Positions 1 through 5,869 are shown, numbered from the stretch's first letter. The stretch is DNA of 6,479 bases from GW2011-AR1 sp964384965 (GCA_964384965.1 CAYLLR010000030.1:1-6479), one strand, 5' to 3'. The notes: a model not told the origin generated them from the letters alone. Numbers and translations are program-made.

Positions 1-24
1 ATAAACCCCCTTATGCTCTTTCAT
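1..24 (-). CDS. 5' end of a gene leaving the window (unidentified)
   Basis: An open frame begins at the ATG at 24-22 and reads MKEHKGVY up to the window edge. The start is supported by a strong Shine-Dalgarno purine run ending just before it. Its first 14 bases overlap the end of the ribbon-helix-helix gene in another frame, so the two are very probably translationally coupled in one operon. Eight residues are too few to name a family. A toxin partner, or a gene controlled together with the regulator, are both possible. The existence of a translated start is well supported; the function is unknown. Confidence 0.65.
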
Positions 25-157
25 TCTCCTCCTCCAAGAATTTAATTAATGCAAATTCGATGACATGGGATTTATTTCTAAATAATCCTTTCTTCAAAAT
101 TTCCTCTATCAAGATAATCTTCTCTTCGTCAATTGTTACACTTAGTTTTTGTTTCAT
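11..157 (-). CDS. Small ribbon-helix-helix (CopG/Arc-like) DNA-binding protein, 48 aa
   Basis: The translation runs from MKQKLSVTIDEEKI to FLEEENERA. Residues 3-10 (KLSVTIDE) fit the N-terminal beta strand that pairs in the dimer and contacts DNA. Residues 11-25 fit helix 1. The FRNKSHVIEFALIKFLEE stretch at residues 26-43 fits the turn and helix 2 of the family, with the usual basic-Ser pair (K29-S30) and a hydrophobic V-I-x-x-A-L pattern. The length of 48 aa is normal for such proteins. The gene has its own TATA box, a predicted leader of about 42 bases containing an inverted repeat, and a downstream gene overlapping its end. This layout is typical of an autoregulated operon regulator or antitoxin; that role is inference. 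A long frame on the opposite strand here is a shadow. Confidence 0.85.
   Translation of the reverse strand: MKQKLSVTIDEEKIILIEEILKKGLFRNKSHVIEFALIKFLEEENERA
26..35 (-). promoter_or_regulatory. Strong Shine-Dalgarno site for the gene leaving the window
   Basis: On the minus strand this reads GGAGGAGGAG and lies immediately before the ATG at 24-22. A GGAGG core sits about 6 bases from the start. It falls inside the end of the ribbon-helix-helix coding sequence, where it encodes Glu-Glu-Glu. It contrasts with the apparently leaderless first genes elsewhere in the window, and it decides the start of the downstream gene. Confidence 0.75.
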
Positions 158-175
158 CTTTATTTATGCTCTTTT

Positions 176-192
176 AGTAGTTAAATACTACT
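176..192. promoter_or_regulatory. Perfect inverted repeat, probable operator of the ribbon-helix-helix gene
   Basis: AGTAGT (176-181) and ACTACT (187-192) are exact inverted repeats separated by five A/T bases and flanked by T-runs. The site lies between the predicted transcript start (about 199) and the ATG at 157. A protein bound there would block transcription of the regulator and the overlapping downstream gene. Two 6-base half-sites fit binding by paired ribbon-helix-helix dimers. Autoregulation is inferred from position and symmetry only. Confidence 0.5.
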
Positions 193-221
193 TTTTAGTT
201 ACAAATACCATAATATCTGAC

Positions 222-235
222 TTTATAAACTTTTA
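222..235 (-). promoter_or_regulatory. Archaeal promoter of the ribbon-helix-helix gene
   Basis: On the minus strand this reads ATAAAAG followed by TTTATAAA, a near-consensus TATA box (222-229) with a purine-rich BRE-like stretch before it. A start about 26 bases downstream falls near 199, leaving a leader of roughly 42 bases that contains the inverted repeat at 176-192. Confidence 0.6.
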
Positions 236-288
236 TAATTATAGTAATTATATAAAGGTAACAGAATTAAAAGAATTTATTAAATGTT

Positions 289-294
289 AAAAAA
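289..294 (-). terminator. Oligo-T terminator directly after leuS
   Basis: Six T residues on the minus strand follow the leuS stop codon at 297-295 without a gap. Short T-runs are the normal archaeal terminator. The same arrangement, with T8, follows the YjbQ gene in this window. Confidence 0.45.
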
Positions 295-3117
295 TTATTC
301 AAACCAAATTCCAGGCATTCCTGGTTTTGCCTTTTTAGATTTATTTTCTGGATCACATTTTTTCTTGTCTTTGACAGAATAAACAAAAATTTCCTTTCCA
401 ATTTCTCTTTTTAATTTAGAAACATCAATTTTTTCAAATTCAAAAGGAAGAACATATAAATAAACTTTTTTTATTTTTGAACCTCTCTTTTCAAAATTAC
501 TGACCAAGGAAAAAACCCTCTTGATTATTTTCTGATTCAAATCCTCTTCCTCTTTCTTTTTCAAATTGACTTTAACATACTTAGGCCAATTAGTTATTGA
601 AATCATCCTCTTATTTCCTAAACCCTCCCAAAGTTCTTCACAAAGATGAGGACAAAATGGAGCCAATAATTTTAAAGAATCTTCCAAAATTTCCTTTTTT
701 ACTTTTTCTTCCTTAAACAAAATTTCAAATAATTCCCTTATTTTAATTGAAGCTTTCCTATATTTGAAACTCTCAATATATTCTCCAACTTTTTCTATTG
801 AAGAATTTAATTTGTCTCCTATTTCTTTCCCATCTTTCCCTACTTTGACATTCTGAAAAAAATTATAAACTTTTTTAAGAAACTTATAACTTCCTTGAAT
901 CCCCTTTTCTGACCAATTAAAATCTTTATCCGGCGACGCTACAGAAATTAAAAAAAACCTCAAAGAATCAACTCCATACTTTTTGGAAACTTCCAAAGGA
1001 TTGACTACATTTCCCTTAGACTTGCTCATTTTATCTCCATCTTCTGCATGAAGCATTCCCTGATGAAACAACCTTTTTATAGGTTCATCAAAGTTCAAAA
1101 TTCCTAAATCCCTCAAAAACTTAATATAAAATCTTGAATAAATGAGATGCATGCATGCATGCTCTGCCCCTCCGACATAAATATCAACCGGATTCCAATA
1201 ATCAACTTTTTCTGTTTCAAAAATTTTATTATTATTTTTAGGATCGGCATATCTTAAAAAATACCAAGAAGAATTTACAAAAGTGTCCATGGTATCCGTC
1301 TCCCTCTTTCCAATTTTGCCACATTTTGGACAAGCGACCCTAATCCATTTTTCGTTTGTTTCAAGAGGATTTCCTTTTCCAAATTTGACTTCTTTTGGAA
1401 GTTTTACCGGAAGGTCCTTTTCAGGAACAGGAACCGTTCCACATTGCTCACAATAGATTATGGGAATGGGAGTTCCCCAATACCTTTGCCGAGAAATTCC
1501 CCAATCTTTTAACCTAAACTTAATAGCCCTTTTTCCAAATCCTTTTTTTATTAAATAATTCACAATTTTTTCTTTTGCCTCCGAACTTTTAAGACCATTA
1601 AAAACCCCTGAATTAATCAAAGTCCCTTCCCCTACAAATGCTTCTGTCAAATTTTTTTCTGAAATTTCAAAATCAATCGGATCGATTACAACCTTAAAAG
1701 CTATTCCATATTTCTTAGCAAAATAAAAATCCCTTTTATCATGGGCAGGAACTCCCATAACCATCCCCCCTCCATACTCTGCGATAACAAAATTCCCAAC
1801 ATAAATGGGCACTTTTTCATTTGTTAAAGGATTGGTCGCGTAGGACCCCGTAAAAACACCTTCTTTCTCCAAATCAGCCAAATCCTTCTCCGAAACCGAC
1901 TTTAACTTTTCAATAAATTTTTCAACTTCCTTTTTTTGACTATCAATTATTAACTCTTTCAATTTTGGATGATATGGTGAAATAACTAAAAAGGTTACTC
2001 CAAAAATTGTATCTGGTCTCGTCGTAAAAATGGGCCATTTTTTATCCGGAATTTGAATATCCAATTGTTCTTCTGGGATCCCAAATTTTTTCCCATATTC
2101 AAAAAATTCTTTCTTCCCCCCTGGATTATTCAAATCTATAACTTTATTTTTAAAGATAACTTTATTTGTAGTTCCCACACTATCAACATACCAACTTCCT
2201 CCATTTTCATTTTTGACCAGAATATTTTTTTTAACAAAATCAATAAATTCTTTTTCTTTCTCTAAGGGAATCTTAACCCTAAAAAATTTTCCCCAATCCT
2301 TATCCTTTTCTTCTATCTTAAATTTTCCAAAATTAAGCAATTCCTTTTCCAAATTTAAATTAAAACTTTTTTCTATTAGTAAATAACTTGCAAATTTCAT
2401 TTCTTTAAAAATTTCAAAATAAATTTCCGCCCCGTAACTTTTGCCTATCCAATGCTTCTGCATACTCTTGGTTTTCTCCGGCCAATCAAGTTCATGGAGT
2501 TTGTCTAATAGTTCTTCCGCATAATCTGTTATTTTTAAAAACCATTGCTTCAAGAACTTCACTTCCACAGAAGTTTTATCGTGCCTCCAACATTTTCCGT
2601 TGTTAACTTGTTCATTTGCAAGAACCGTTTTACAATCGGGACACCAATTGACCGCAGATTCTTTTTGATACGCAAGACCTCTTTCAAACATTTTTAAGAA
2701 AATCCATTGATCCCATTTATAATAGTTAGGAGAGGAGGTATTTATTGTCCTAGACCAATCATAACTAAAACCCAATGATTTTAATTGAGAACTAAAATTT
2801 TTTATCGAATTCTTTGTATATTCTTCCGGATGCCTTTCTTCCTTAATTGCCGCATTTTCAGCCGGTAGACCTAAAGCATCATATCCCATAGGATGAAGAA
2901 GGTTATAACCCTTCATTCTTTTAAACCTCGAGAAAACATCTCCAATCGTATAGTTTAGTGCATGTCCCATATGTAATCCCGAACCCGAAGGATACGGAAA
3001 CATTTCCAAAAAATAAAATTTTTCCTTTTTGGAGCTCTCACTGGCTAAAAAAATTTTTTCCTTTTCCCACTTTTTCTGCCATTTTCTTTCAATTCTCCCA
3101 AAATCAATTTCACTCAT
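295..3117 (-). CDS. leuS: Leucyl-tRNA synthetase, bacterial type, with extra editing-domain insert
   Basis: This cytoplasmic class I enzyme joins leucine to tRNA-Leu using ATP and edits mischarged tRNA. The 940 aa contain the HIGH box as HMGH (49-52), the KMSKS box (696-700), a zinc site C159-PD-C162...C176-WR-H179 and a second zinc ribbon (C556, C559, C596, C599) before TDTMDTFVNSSW. The CP1 editing domain has TTRPDT (365-370) and HDKRD with the key aspartate at D463. The motif set and order are bacterial rather than archaeal. Two oddities stand out. About 120 residues (236-360) are inserted between WIGKS and TTRPDT. The leucine-specific domain is missing, because HQGM runs almost directly into KMSKS. 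The C-terminus ends KPGMPGIWFE. The start is fixed by a TATA box about 27 bases upstream, which predicts a leaderless mRNA. Acquisition from a bacterium is inference. Confidence 0.97.
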   Translation of the reverse strand: MSEIDFGRIERKWQKKWEKEKIFLASESSKKEKFYFLEMFPYPSGSGLHMGHALNYTIGDVFSRFKRMKGYNLLHPMGYDALGLPAENAAIKEERHPEEYTKNSIKNFSSQLKSLGFSYDWSRTINTSSPNYYKWDQWIFLKMFERGLAYQKESAVNWCPDCKTVLANEQVNNGKCWRHDKTSVEVKFLKQWFLKITDYAEELLDKLHELDWPEKTKSMQKHWIGKSYGAEIYFEIFKEMKFASYLLIEKSFNLNLEKELLNFGKFKIEEKDKDWGKFFRVKIPLEKEKEFIDFVKKNILVKNENGGSWYVDSVGTTNKVIFKNKVIDLNNPGGKKEFFEYGKKFGIPEEQLDIQIPDKKWPIFTTRPDTIFGVTFLVISPYHPKLKELIIDSQKKEVEKFIEKLKSVSEKDLADLEKEGVFTGSYATNPLTNEKVPIYVGNFVIAEYGGGMVMGVPAHDKRDFYFAKKYGIAFKVVIDPIDFEISEKNLTEAFVGEGTLINSGVFNGLKSSEAKEKIVNYLIKKGFGKRAIKFRLKDWGISRQRYWGTPIPIIYCEQCGTVPVPEKDLPVKLPKEVKFGKGNPLETNEKWIRVACPKCGKIGKRETDTMDTFVNSSWYFLRYADPKNNNKIFETEKVDYWNPVDIYVGGAEHACMHLIYSRFYIKFLRDLGILNFDEPIKRLFHQGMLHAEDGDKMSKSKGNVVNPLEVSKKYGVDSLRFFLISVASPDKDFNWSEKGIQGSYKFLKKVYNFFQNVKVGKDGKEIGDKLNSSIEKVGEYIESFKYRKASIKIRELFEILFKEEKVKKEILEDSLKLLAPFCPHLCEELWEGLGNKRMISITNWPKYVKVNLKKKEEEDLNQKIIKRVFSLVSNFEKRGSKIKKVYLYVLPFEFEKIDVSKLKREIGKEIFVYSVKDKKKCDPENKSKKAKPGMPGIWFE

Positions 3118-3134
3118 AACTTTTATAATCTGAC

Positions 3135-3156
3135 CGAACTTTTAAATATTCTCTTT
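3135..3156. promoter_or_regulatory. Shared divergent promoter of leuS and endA
   Basis: The 52-base spacer has one clear TATA element, TTTAAATA at 3141-3148, which is almost palindromic. Its centre lies about 25 bases from the endA ATG (3170) and about 27 bases from the leuS ATG (3117). Both genes would therefore be transcribed from their first codon. A purine stretch that would act as BRE for leuS covers 3149-3156 (AAAGAGAA on the minus strand). The BRE on the endA side is weaker. Confidence 0.6.
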
Positions 3157-3169
3157 AGTAAATATAAAC

Positions 3170-3706
3170 ATGAAAAAACGAGAGAAGAAAGAAAATTTTG
3201 AAGCCCATATTGAAGGATCCATCTTGACAAGCAATTCAAAAAAAGCATACACTCTTTCAAAATTAAATTTTTTTGGAGAAAAAAAGAATGAGAAAGTGGA
3301 ATACTCTCTCTCAGAAGGATTTTTTCTTTCAAAAAATAAAGAACTAAAAATTTTTCTACGAGGAAAAAAATTAAGTGGCCAAGAAATTTTGAATAAATTT
3401 TCAAAAATGGACAAAAAATTTCCTTTAAAATATAAGATCTTTGAGGATTTAAGAAACAAAGGATTTATCCTCAAATCTGGGATGAAATTTGGGGCAGATT
3501 TTTTAGTATATGAAAAAGGGAAAAAACCGGGAAAAAACCACTCAACCTGGCTCCTTTCTATTGAAACTCCCTCTAAAAGAGTAAATTGGAAAGAATTTAT
3601 TTTAAAAAACAGAGTCGCAAATTCAACAAAAAAAAGAATTCTTATTGCACTTCAAGACGAAGAAGGAAACATAATTTATTATGAAATGAATTGGAAAAAA
3701 ATTTAA
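3170..3706 (+). CDS. endA: tRNA-splicing endonuclease, archaeal homotetramer-type subunit
   Basis: This enzyme cuts the bulge-helix-bulge of precursor tRNAs to release introns, leaving 2',3'-cyclic phosphate ends for RtcB ligation. The C-terminal catalytic domain is clear: KFGADFLVY with Y114, then GKNHSTWLLS with H124, then RVANSTKKRILIA with the catalytic lysine at K155 or its neighbour K154. Together they give the Tyr-His-Lys triad of the family. Residues 1-80 form the usual N-terminal domain with weak conservation. A length of 178 aa matches the one-domain alpha4 enzymes rather than the fused double-length alpha2 form. A partner subunit elsewhere in the genome cannot be excluded. The start at 3170 agrees with the TATA box 25 bases upstream. 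Two intron-containing tRNA genes in this window carry the strict motif that alpha4 enzymes require. Confidence 0.93.
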   Translation: MKKREKKENFEAHIEGSILTSNSKKAYTLSKLNFFGEKKNEKVEYSLSEGFFLSKNKELKIFLRGKKLSGQEILNKFSKMDKKFPLKYKIFEDLRNKGFILKSGMKFGADFLVYEKGKKPGKNHSTWLLSIETPSKRVNWKEFILKNRVANSTKKRILIALQDEEGNIIYYEMNWKKI

Positions 3707-3711
3707 TCTCT

Positions 3712-3726
3712 GAAAAGATTTATAAT
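3712..3726 (+). promoter_or_regulatory. Promoter of the winged-helix gene
   Basis: GAAAAGA (BRE-like) is followed directly by TTTATAAT (TATA, 3719-3726). The TATA centre is about 25 bases before the ATG at 3748, so the transcript should begin at the start codon. The element starts only six bases after the endA stop, so this gene is probably transcribed separately from endA. Confidence 0.6.
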
Positions 3727-3747
3727 AGATTTTAAATTCTTTTTTAT

Positions 3748-4569
3748 ATGGAAACAATCGACGCAAACCGAATCAAAGAAAAAATTCTCAATTTTTTGGA
3801 TAAAAACGGACCCAGTCTACCGGTCCATATTGCAAAAGAAATTGGAATGGATATGATTTTTACATCTGCTTTTCTTTCTGAATTAATCTCACACCAAAAA
3901 ATAAAAACCTCACATATGAAAGTTGGAATAAGCCCAATATATTTCTTACCTGGACAGGAAAAAGGATTAGAAAAATATTCTGAATATATAAAAGGAAAAG
4001 AATATGAAGCTTTAGCATTATTAAAAAAGAAAAAATTTCTAAAAAATTCTGAACAAGAAACAGCAATACAAGTCGCATTAAAATCCTTAAAAGATTTCGC
4101 AAAACCCTTTGAAAAAGACGGAAATTTAATTTGGAAATATTTCTTAATCGACGAGAAAGAGTGCTCTTTGAATGAAAAGACAAAAATTAAGGAAAAAAAA
4201 CCAAAAGAAGAAAAGGAAAAATTAAATAAAATTAAAAAACCAAAACCAAAGAAATCAACAAAAACCAATGACGAAAAGTTTTTTAATAAAATAAAAAACC
4301 ACCTCATAAAAAAAGAAATTGAAATTTCAAGCATAATTAGTTTTAATAAAAAAGAACTTATTTTGGAAGTAAAGAAGGACAACCAAAAAAGTTTAATCTT
4401 TGCCCATAATAAAAAAAGAATAGATGAAAAAGATATTTTAAATGCCCATAAGATTTCTAAAGAAAGAGAATTAACATTTTCAATTTTCTCACTTGGAGAA
4501 AATACAAAAAAAATTCAAAATTTAATTGAAGCCATAAAAAAACTAAACTCCTTAGAAAAAGTAGAATAA
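3748..4569 (+). CDS. Unrecognised protein: N-terminal winged helix, Lys-rich linker, C-terminal alpha/beta domain
   Basis: I do not recognise a named family for this 273-aa protein. Residues 5-70 have the pattern of a winged helix-turn-helix: a first helix RIKEKILNFLDKN, then LPVHIAKEIGMD, a recognition-like helix TSAFLSELISHQKI, and a short wing ending in YFLPGQ. Residues 71-135 are helical and basic. Residues 142-175 are almost entirely Lys/Glu/Pro and look like a disordered linker. Residues 176-270 alternate predicted strands and helices (ISSIISFNKKELILEVKKD, then LIFAHNKKRIDEKDILNAH). The ELILEVK segment loosely recalls a PD-(D/E)xK nuclease core, but I see no complete active site, so that remains speculation. 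A nucleic-acid-binding role is likely from the winged helix and basic composition. The TATA box fixes the start. Confidence 0.8.
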   Translation: METIDANRIKEKILNFLDKNGPSLPVHIAKEIGMDMIFTSAFLSELISHQKIKTSHMKVGISPIYFLPGQEKGLEKYSEYIKGKEYEALALLKKKKFLKNSEQETAIQVALKSLKDFAKPFEKDGNLIWKYFLIDEKECSLNEKTKIKEKKPKEEKEKLNKIKKPKPKKSTKTNDEKFFNKIKNHLIKKEIEISSIISFNKKELILEVKKDNQKSLIFAHNKKRIDEKDILNAHKISKERELTFSIFSLGENTKKIQNLIEAIKKLNSLEKVE

Positions 4570-4752
4570 ATTTAATTAATCTCCTAACGCTATTAGATTT
4601 TATTTTGTTATATTGAAGGTATCTTCTCTTTCTTTTCATAATTAATTTGGTCTCCCATTTATTTTTCAAATTAATTGGTTGATTTTTTGAGAATTTCTTA
4701 GGGAGATTTGCATCCACACTAATAATTAATTTTCGAATAAAAAAATCACAAG
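4570..4752. other. Non-coding gap before rps17e
   Basis: I find no convincing gene here on either strand. The stretch has several AATTAATT copies (about 4571, 4640, 4670 and 4724) and one distant inverted pair, TCTCCC (4651-4656) with GGGAGA (4701-4706). A minus-strand open frame crosses it but lacks a promoter and runs into the end of the winged-helix gene, so I treat it as chance. Confidence 0.5.
4584..4609 (+). terminator. Possible terminator after the winged-helix gene
   Basis: A tiny stem CTAA/TTAG (4584-4587 with 4593-4596) is followed by the T-rich run ATTTTATTTTG. The stem is too short to mean much alone; the T-rich run after the stop codon is the main argument. Confidence 0.3.
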
Positions 4753-4760
4753 CTTTAAAA
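4753..4760 (+). promoter_or_regulatory. TATA box of rps17e
   Basis: CTTTAAAA, preceded by an A-rich stretch and CACAAG, is centred about 26 bases before the ATG at 4783. It supports that ATG rather than the in-frame ATG at 4777, since the transcript would start at the former. Confidence 0.55.
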
Positions 4761-4782
4761 AAGCAAACAAACATGAATGTTT

Positions 4783-4989
4783 ATGGGAAAAATAAAATCA
4801 AAACAAGTTAAAAGAGCCTCACATGAATTGATGCAGAATGAGATTTCTTTTTATGAGAATTTTGAAAAAAATAAAAAAATTTTAGGAAAAGAAATGCCTT
4901 CAAAAAAGATGAGAAATAAGATGGCAGGATATCTAACTCGTTTTATGTCCCAAAAAAGAAAAGAATTAGAAGAACTAAAAACTAAATAA
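4783..4989 (+). CDS. rps17e: Small-subunit ribosomal protein S17e (eS17)
   Basis: The translation starts MGKIKSKQVKRASHEL. It contains the family core FEKNKKILGKEM followed by SKKMRNKMAGYLTRFMSQK, matching the archaeal/eukaryotic S17e pattern of a start MG(R/K)I, an F-E-x-N-K helix and a K-x-R-N-x-(I/M)-A-G-Y-x-T motif. At 68 aa it is normal for archaeal versions. The protein is highly basic and binds rRNA in the 30S subunit; bacteria do not have it, so it marks the organism as archaeal. I chose the ATG at 4783 because the family begins MG(K/R)I and the TATA spacing points there; the ATG at 4777 would add two residues. A T5 run at 4998-5002 shortly after the stop may end transcription. The gene stands alone between two gaps. 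Confidence 0.92.
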   Translation: MGKIKSKQVKRASHELMQNEISFYENFEKNKKILGKEMPSKKMRNKMAGYLTRFMSQKRKELEELKTK

Positions 4990-5030
4990 ATCTCAAATTT
5001 TTAATTGAAGTATGATTTAAACTACTTTTA

Positions 5031-5044
5031 AAAAATCTTTTAAA
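5031..5044 (+). promoter_or_regulatory. Promoter of the CAU tRNA gene
   Basis: AAAAAAT (BRE-like) precedes CTTTTAAA, centred near 5041. A start about 26 bases on falls near 5067, leaving a 5' leader of about six bases for RNase P to remove. A second A/T box (TTATAATA, 5053-5060) lies too close to the tRNA to serve it. Confidence 0.45.
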
Positions 5045-5072
5045 CCTTCTCCTTATAATAACTTTACATAAA

Positions 5073-5181
5073 GGCTCTGTAGCTCAGGGTTTAGAGCGCT
5101 GCTCTCATGAGTTTGATTAATTTAATTAAATTATCAATCTGGGGTAGGCAGAGGTCGGGAGTTAAAATCTCCCCAGAGCCA
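5073..5181 (+). tRNA. tRNA-Met(CAU), or tRNA-Ile2, with a 36-nt intron
   Basis: The acceptor stem GGCTCTG/CAGAGCC (5073-5079, 5174-5180) pairs fully, with discriminator A5181 and no encoded CCA. The D stem is GCTC/GAGC. The anticodon stem is CTGCT/GGCAG (5099-5103, 5147-5151), and the anticodon CAT is at 5106-5108. The T stem is GGGAG/CTCCC. An intron interrupts the gene after position 37. It is not the initiator, because the anticodon stem lacks the three G-C pairs of initiators. Elongator Met and Ile2 (CAU read with agmatidine) cannot be separated by eye. One oddity is the T loop TTAAAAT, with A where C56 is nearly universal, which would break the G19-C56 pair. All stems are otherwise intact. 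Confidence 0.9.
5110..5145 (+). other. Intron of the CAU tRNA with canonical bulge-helix-bulge
   Basis: The 4-bp central helix is CTCA (5104-5107) with TGGG (5140-5143), including one G-T pair. Three-base bulges TGA (5108-5110) and GTA (5144-5146) are each cut after their second base. This gives a 36-nt intron between positions 37 and 38. An internal stem TTGAT/ATCAA (5113-5117, 5133-5137) closes the intron. Removing it restores a seven-base anticodon loop, CTCATGA. Confidence 0.88.
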
Positions 5182-5233
5182 TTTGAATAAATTTAAATCT
5201 CCAAAAACTCTTATTAAACTAAGAAAGATTATT

Positions 5234-5352
5234 TTATTCGGTTCCTTTATAAAATTCCCTTATTTTTCCATCTTCAAATATTGCAAAATAATATTCATAT
5301 TCTCTCTGATTATGCAATCCCAAAATCCCAATTTTAATTCATCTTTTCTCAT
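5234..5352 (-). pseudogene. Frameshifted mini-gene of about 39 aa
   Basis: From the ATG at 5352-5350 the frame reads MRKDELKLG, then falls into an unlikely tail and stops at 5262-5260. In the next frame a very protein-like segment, GLHNQREYEYYFAIFEDGKI then REFYKGTE, ends at a TAA at 5236-5234; a TGA at 5341-5339 closes that frame upstream. Adding one A to the four-A run (5332-5335 on the plus strand) joins the two into a clean 39-residue protein, MRKDELKIGILGL...FYKGTE. A weak promoter-like element lies 24 bases before the ATG. Options are a recently broken gene, an assembly error in a homopolymer, or chance. I recognise no family. It lies in the gap of about 270 bases between the CAU tRNA and the YjbQ gene, in which I see nothing else. 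Confidence 0.45.
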
Positions 5353-5371
5353 TTAGATTTACAAAAAAAGT

Positions 5372-5385
5372 CACTAAACTTTTAA
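5372..5385 (-). promoter_or_regulatory. Weak promoter-like element for the mini-gene
   Basis: On the minus strand this reads TTAAAA then GTTTAGTG, an A-rich BRE-like stretch followed by a poor TATA box, about 24 bases before the ATG at 5352. The spacing suits a leaderless transcript, but the TATA match is imperfect. Confidence 0.3.
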
Positions 5386-5447
5386 TGCTTGTATTCAAAA
5401 AGAAAAGATTAATTTGAGATAATTTTTTATAAAGATTATTACAATTT

Positions 5448-5455
5448 AAAAAAAA
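5448..5455 (-). terminator. Oligo-T terminator after the YjbQ gene
   Basis: Eight T residues on the minus strand follow the TGA stop (5458-5456) with no gap, as expected for an archaeal terminator. Confidence 0.5.
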
Positions 5456-5869
5456 TCACTCTCCCAGAACTTTAATCAAAATTTTTTTGTCCCTCTGTCC
5501 ATCAAATTCTCCATAAAATATTTCTTCCCAAGGACCCAAATCCAACTCAAAATTTTGAACCGAGATTATAGTTTCCCTCCCCATTATTGTCCTCCACAAA
5601 TGGGCAAACCCATTATTTTCTCCGGTCCGATGATGCTCGTAGTCTAATTTTTGGGGTGCAATTTTTTCAAGCCAATTTTTAAAATCGTTAATTAGGCCAG
5701 ATTCGTTATCATTAATAAAAACGGAAGAAGTTATATGCATCGAATTAATTAACACTATTCCGTCTTGAACCCCCGATTCTTTAACTGCTTTTTTCACTAA
5801 CTCCGTTATTCTTAGGAATTCTATTTTTTTCTTCGTATGAATTTTTATCTTTTTCGAATAAACTACCAT
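5456..5869 (-). CDS. yjbQ: YjbQ/UPF0047 family protein
   Basis: This 137-aa protein has the full family signature: GIVLINSMHITSSVFINDNE (residues 37-56) with H45, N53 and E56; GLINDFKNWLEKIAP; YEHHRTGENNGFAHLWRTIMG (77-97) with H79, H80, N86 and H90; then ELDLGPWEEIFYGEFDGQRD (108-127) with W114, E121 and R126. The length matches the family, a compact beta-sandwich that forms trimers. Members are often annotated as a secondary thiamine-phosphate synthase enzyme from work on E. coli YjbQ, but the physiological role is unsettled. No thiamine gene is seen nearby, so I do not assign a pathway. The gene stands alone. Possible TATA elements on the minus strand are TAAATTTA at 5886-5893 and a T-rich box near 5904; neither has ideal spacing. 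Confidence 0.93.
   Translation of the reverse strand: MVVYSKKIKIHTKKKIEFLRITELVKKAVKESGVQDGIVLINSMHITSSVFINDNESGLINDFKNWLEKIAPQKLDYEHHRTGENNGFAHLWRTIMGRETIISVQNFELDLGPWEEIFYGEFDGQRDKKILIKVLGE

Noticed and set aside
60..290. Plus-strand 76-aa open frame with hydrophobic stretches
   Set aside because: Half of it lies opposite the ribbon-helix-helix gene. The rest covers that gene's promoter and operator. It has no promoter of its own, and its hydrophobicity comes from reading AT-rich DNA in a wrong frame.
3744..4382. Minus-strand 212-aa open frame opposite the winged-helix gene
   Set aside because: It is rich in Phe, Ser and Ile, the mirror of Lys/Glu-rich coding on the other strand. The plus-strand gene has a good promoter and domain pattern.
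4457..4774. Minus-strand 105-aa open frame across the gap before rps17e
   Set aside because: It overlaps the end of the winged-helix gene and the rps17e promoter, lacks a promoter or ribosome site, and its second half is a typical Phe/Leu-rich shadow. The middle part looks mildly protein-like but not enough to call.
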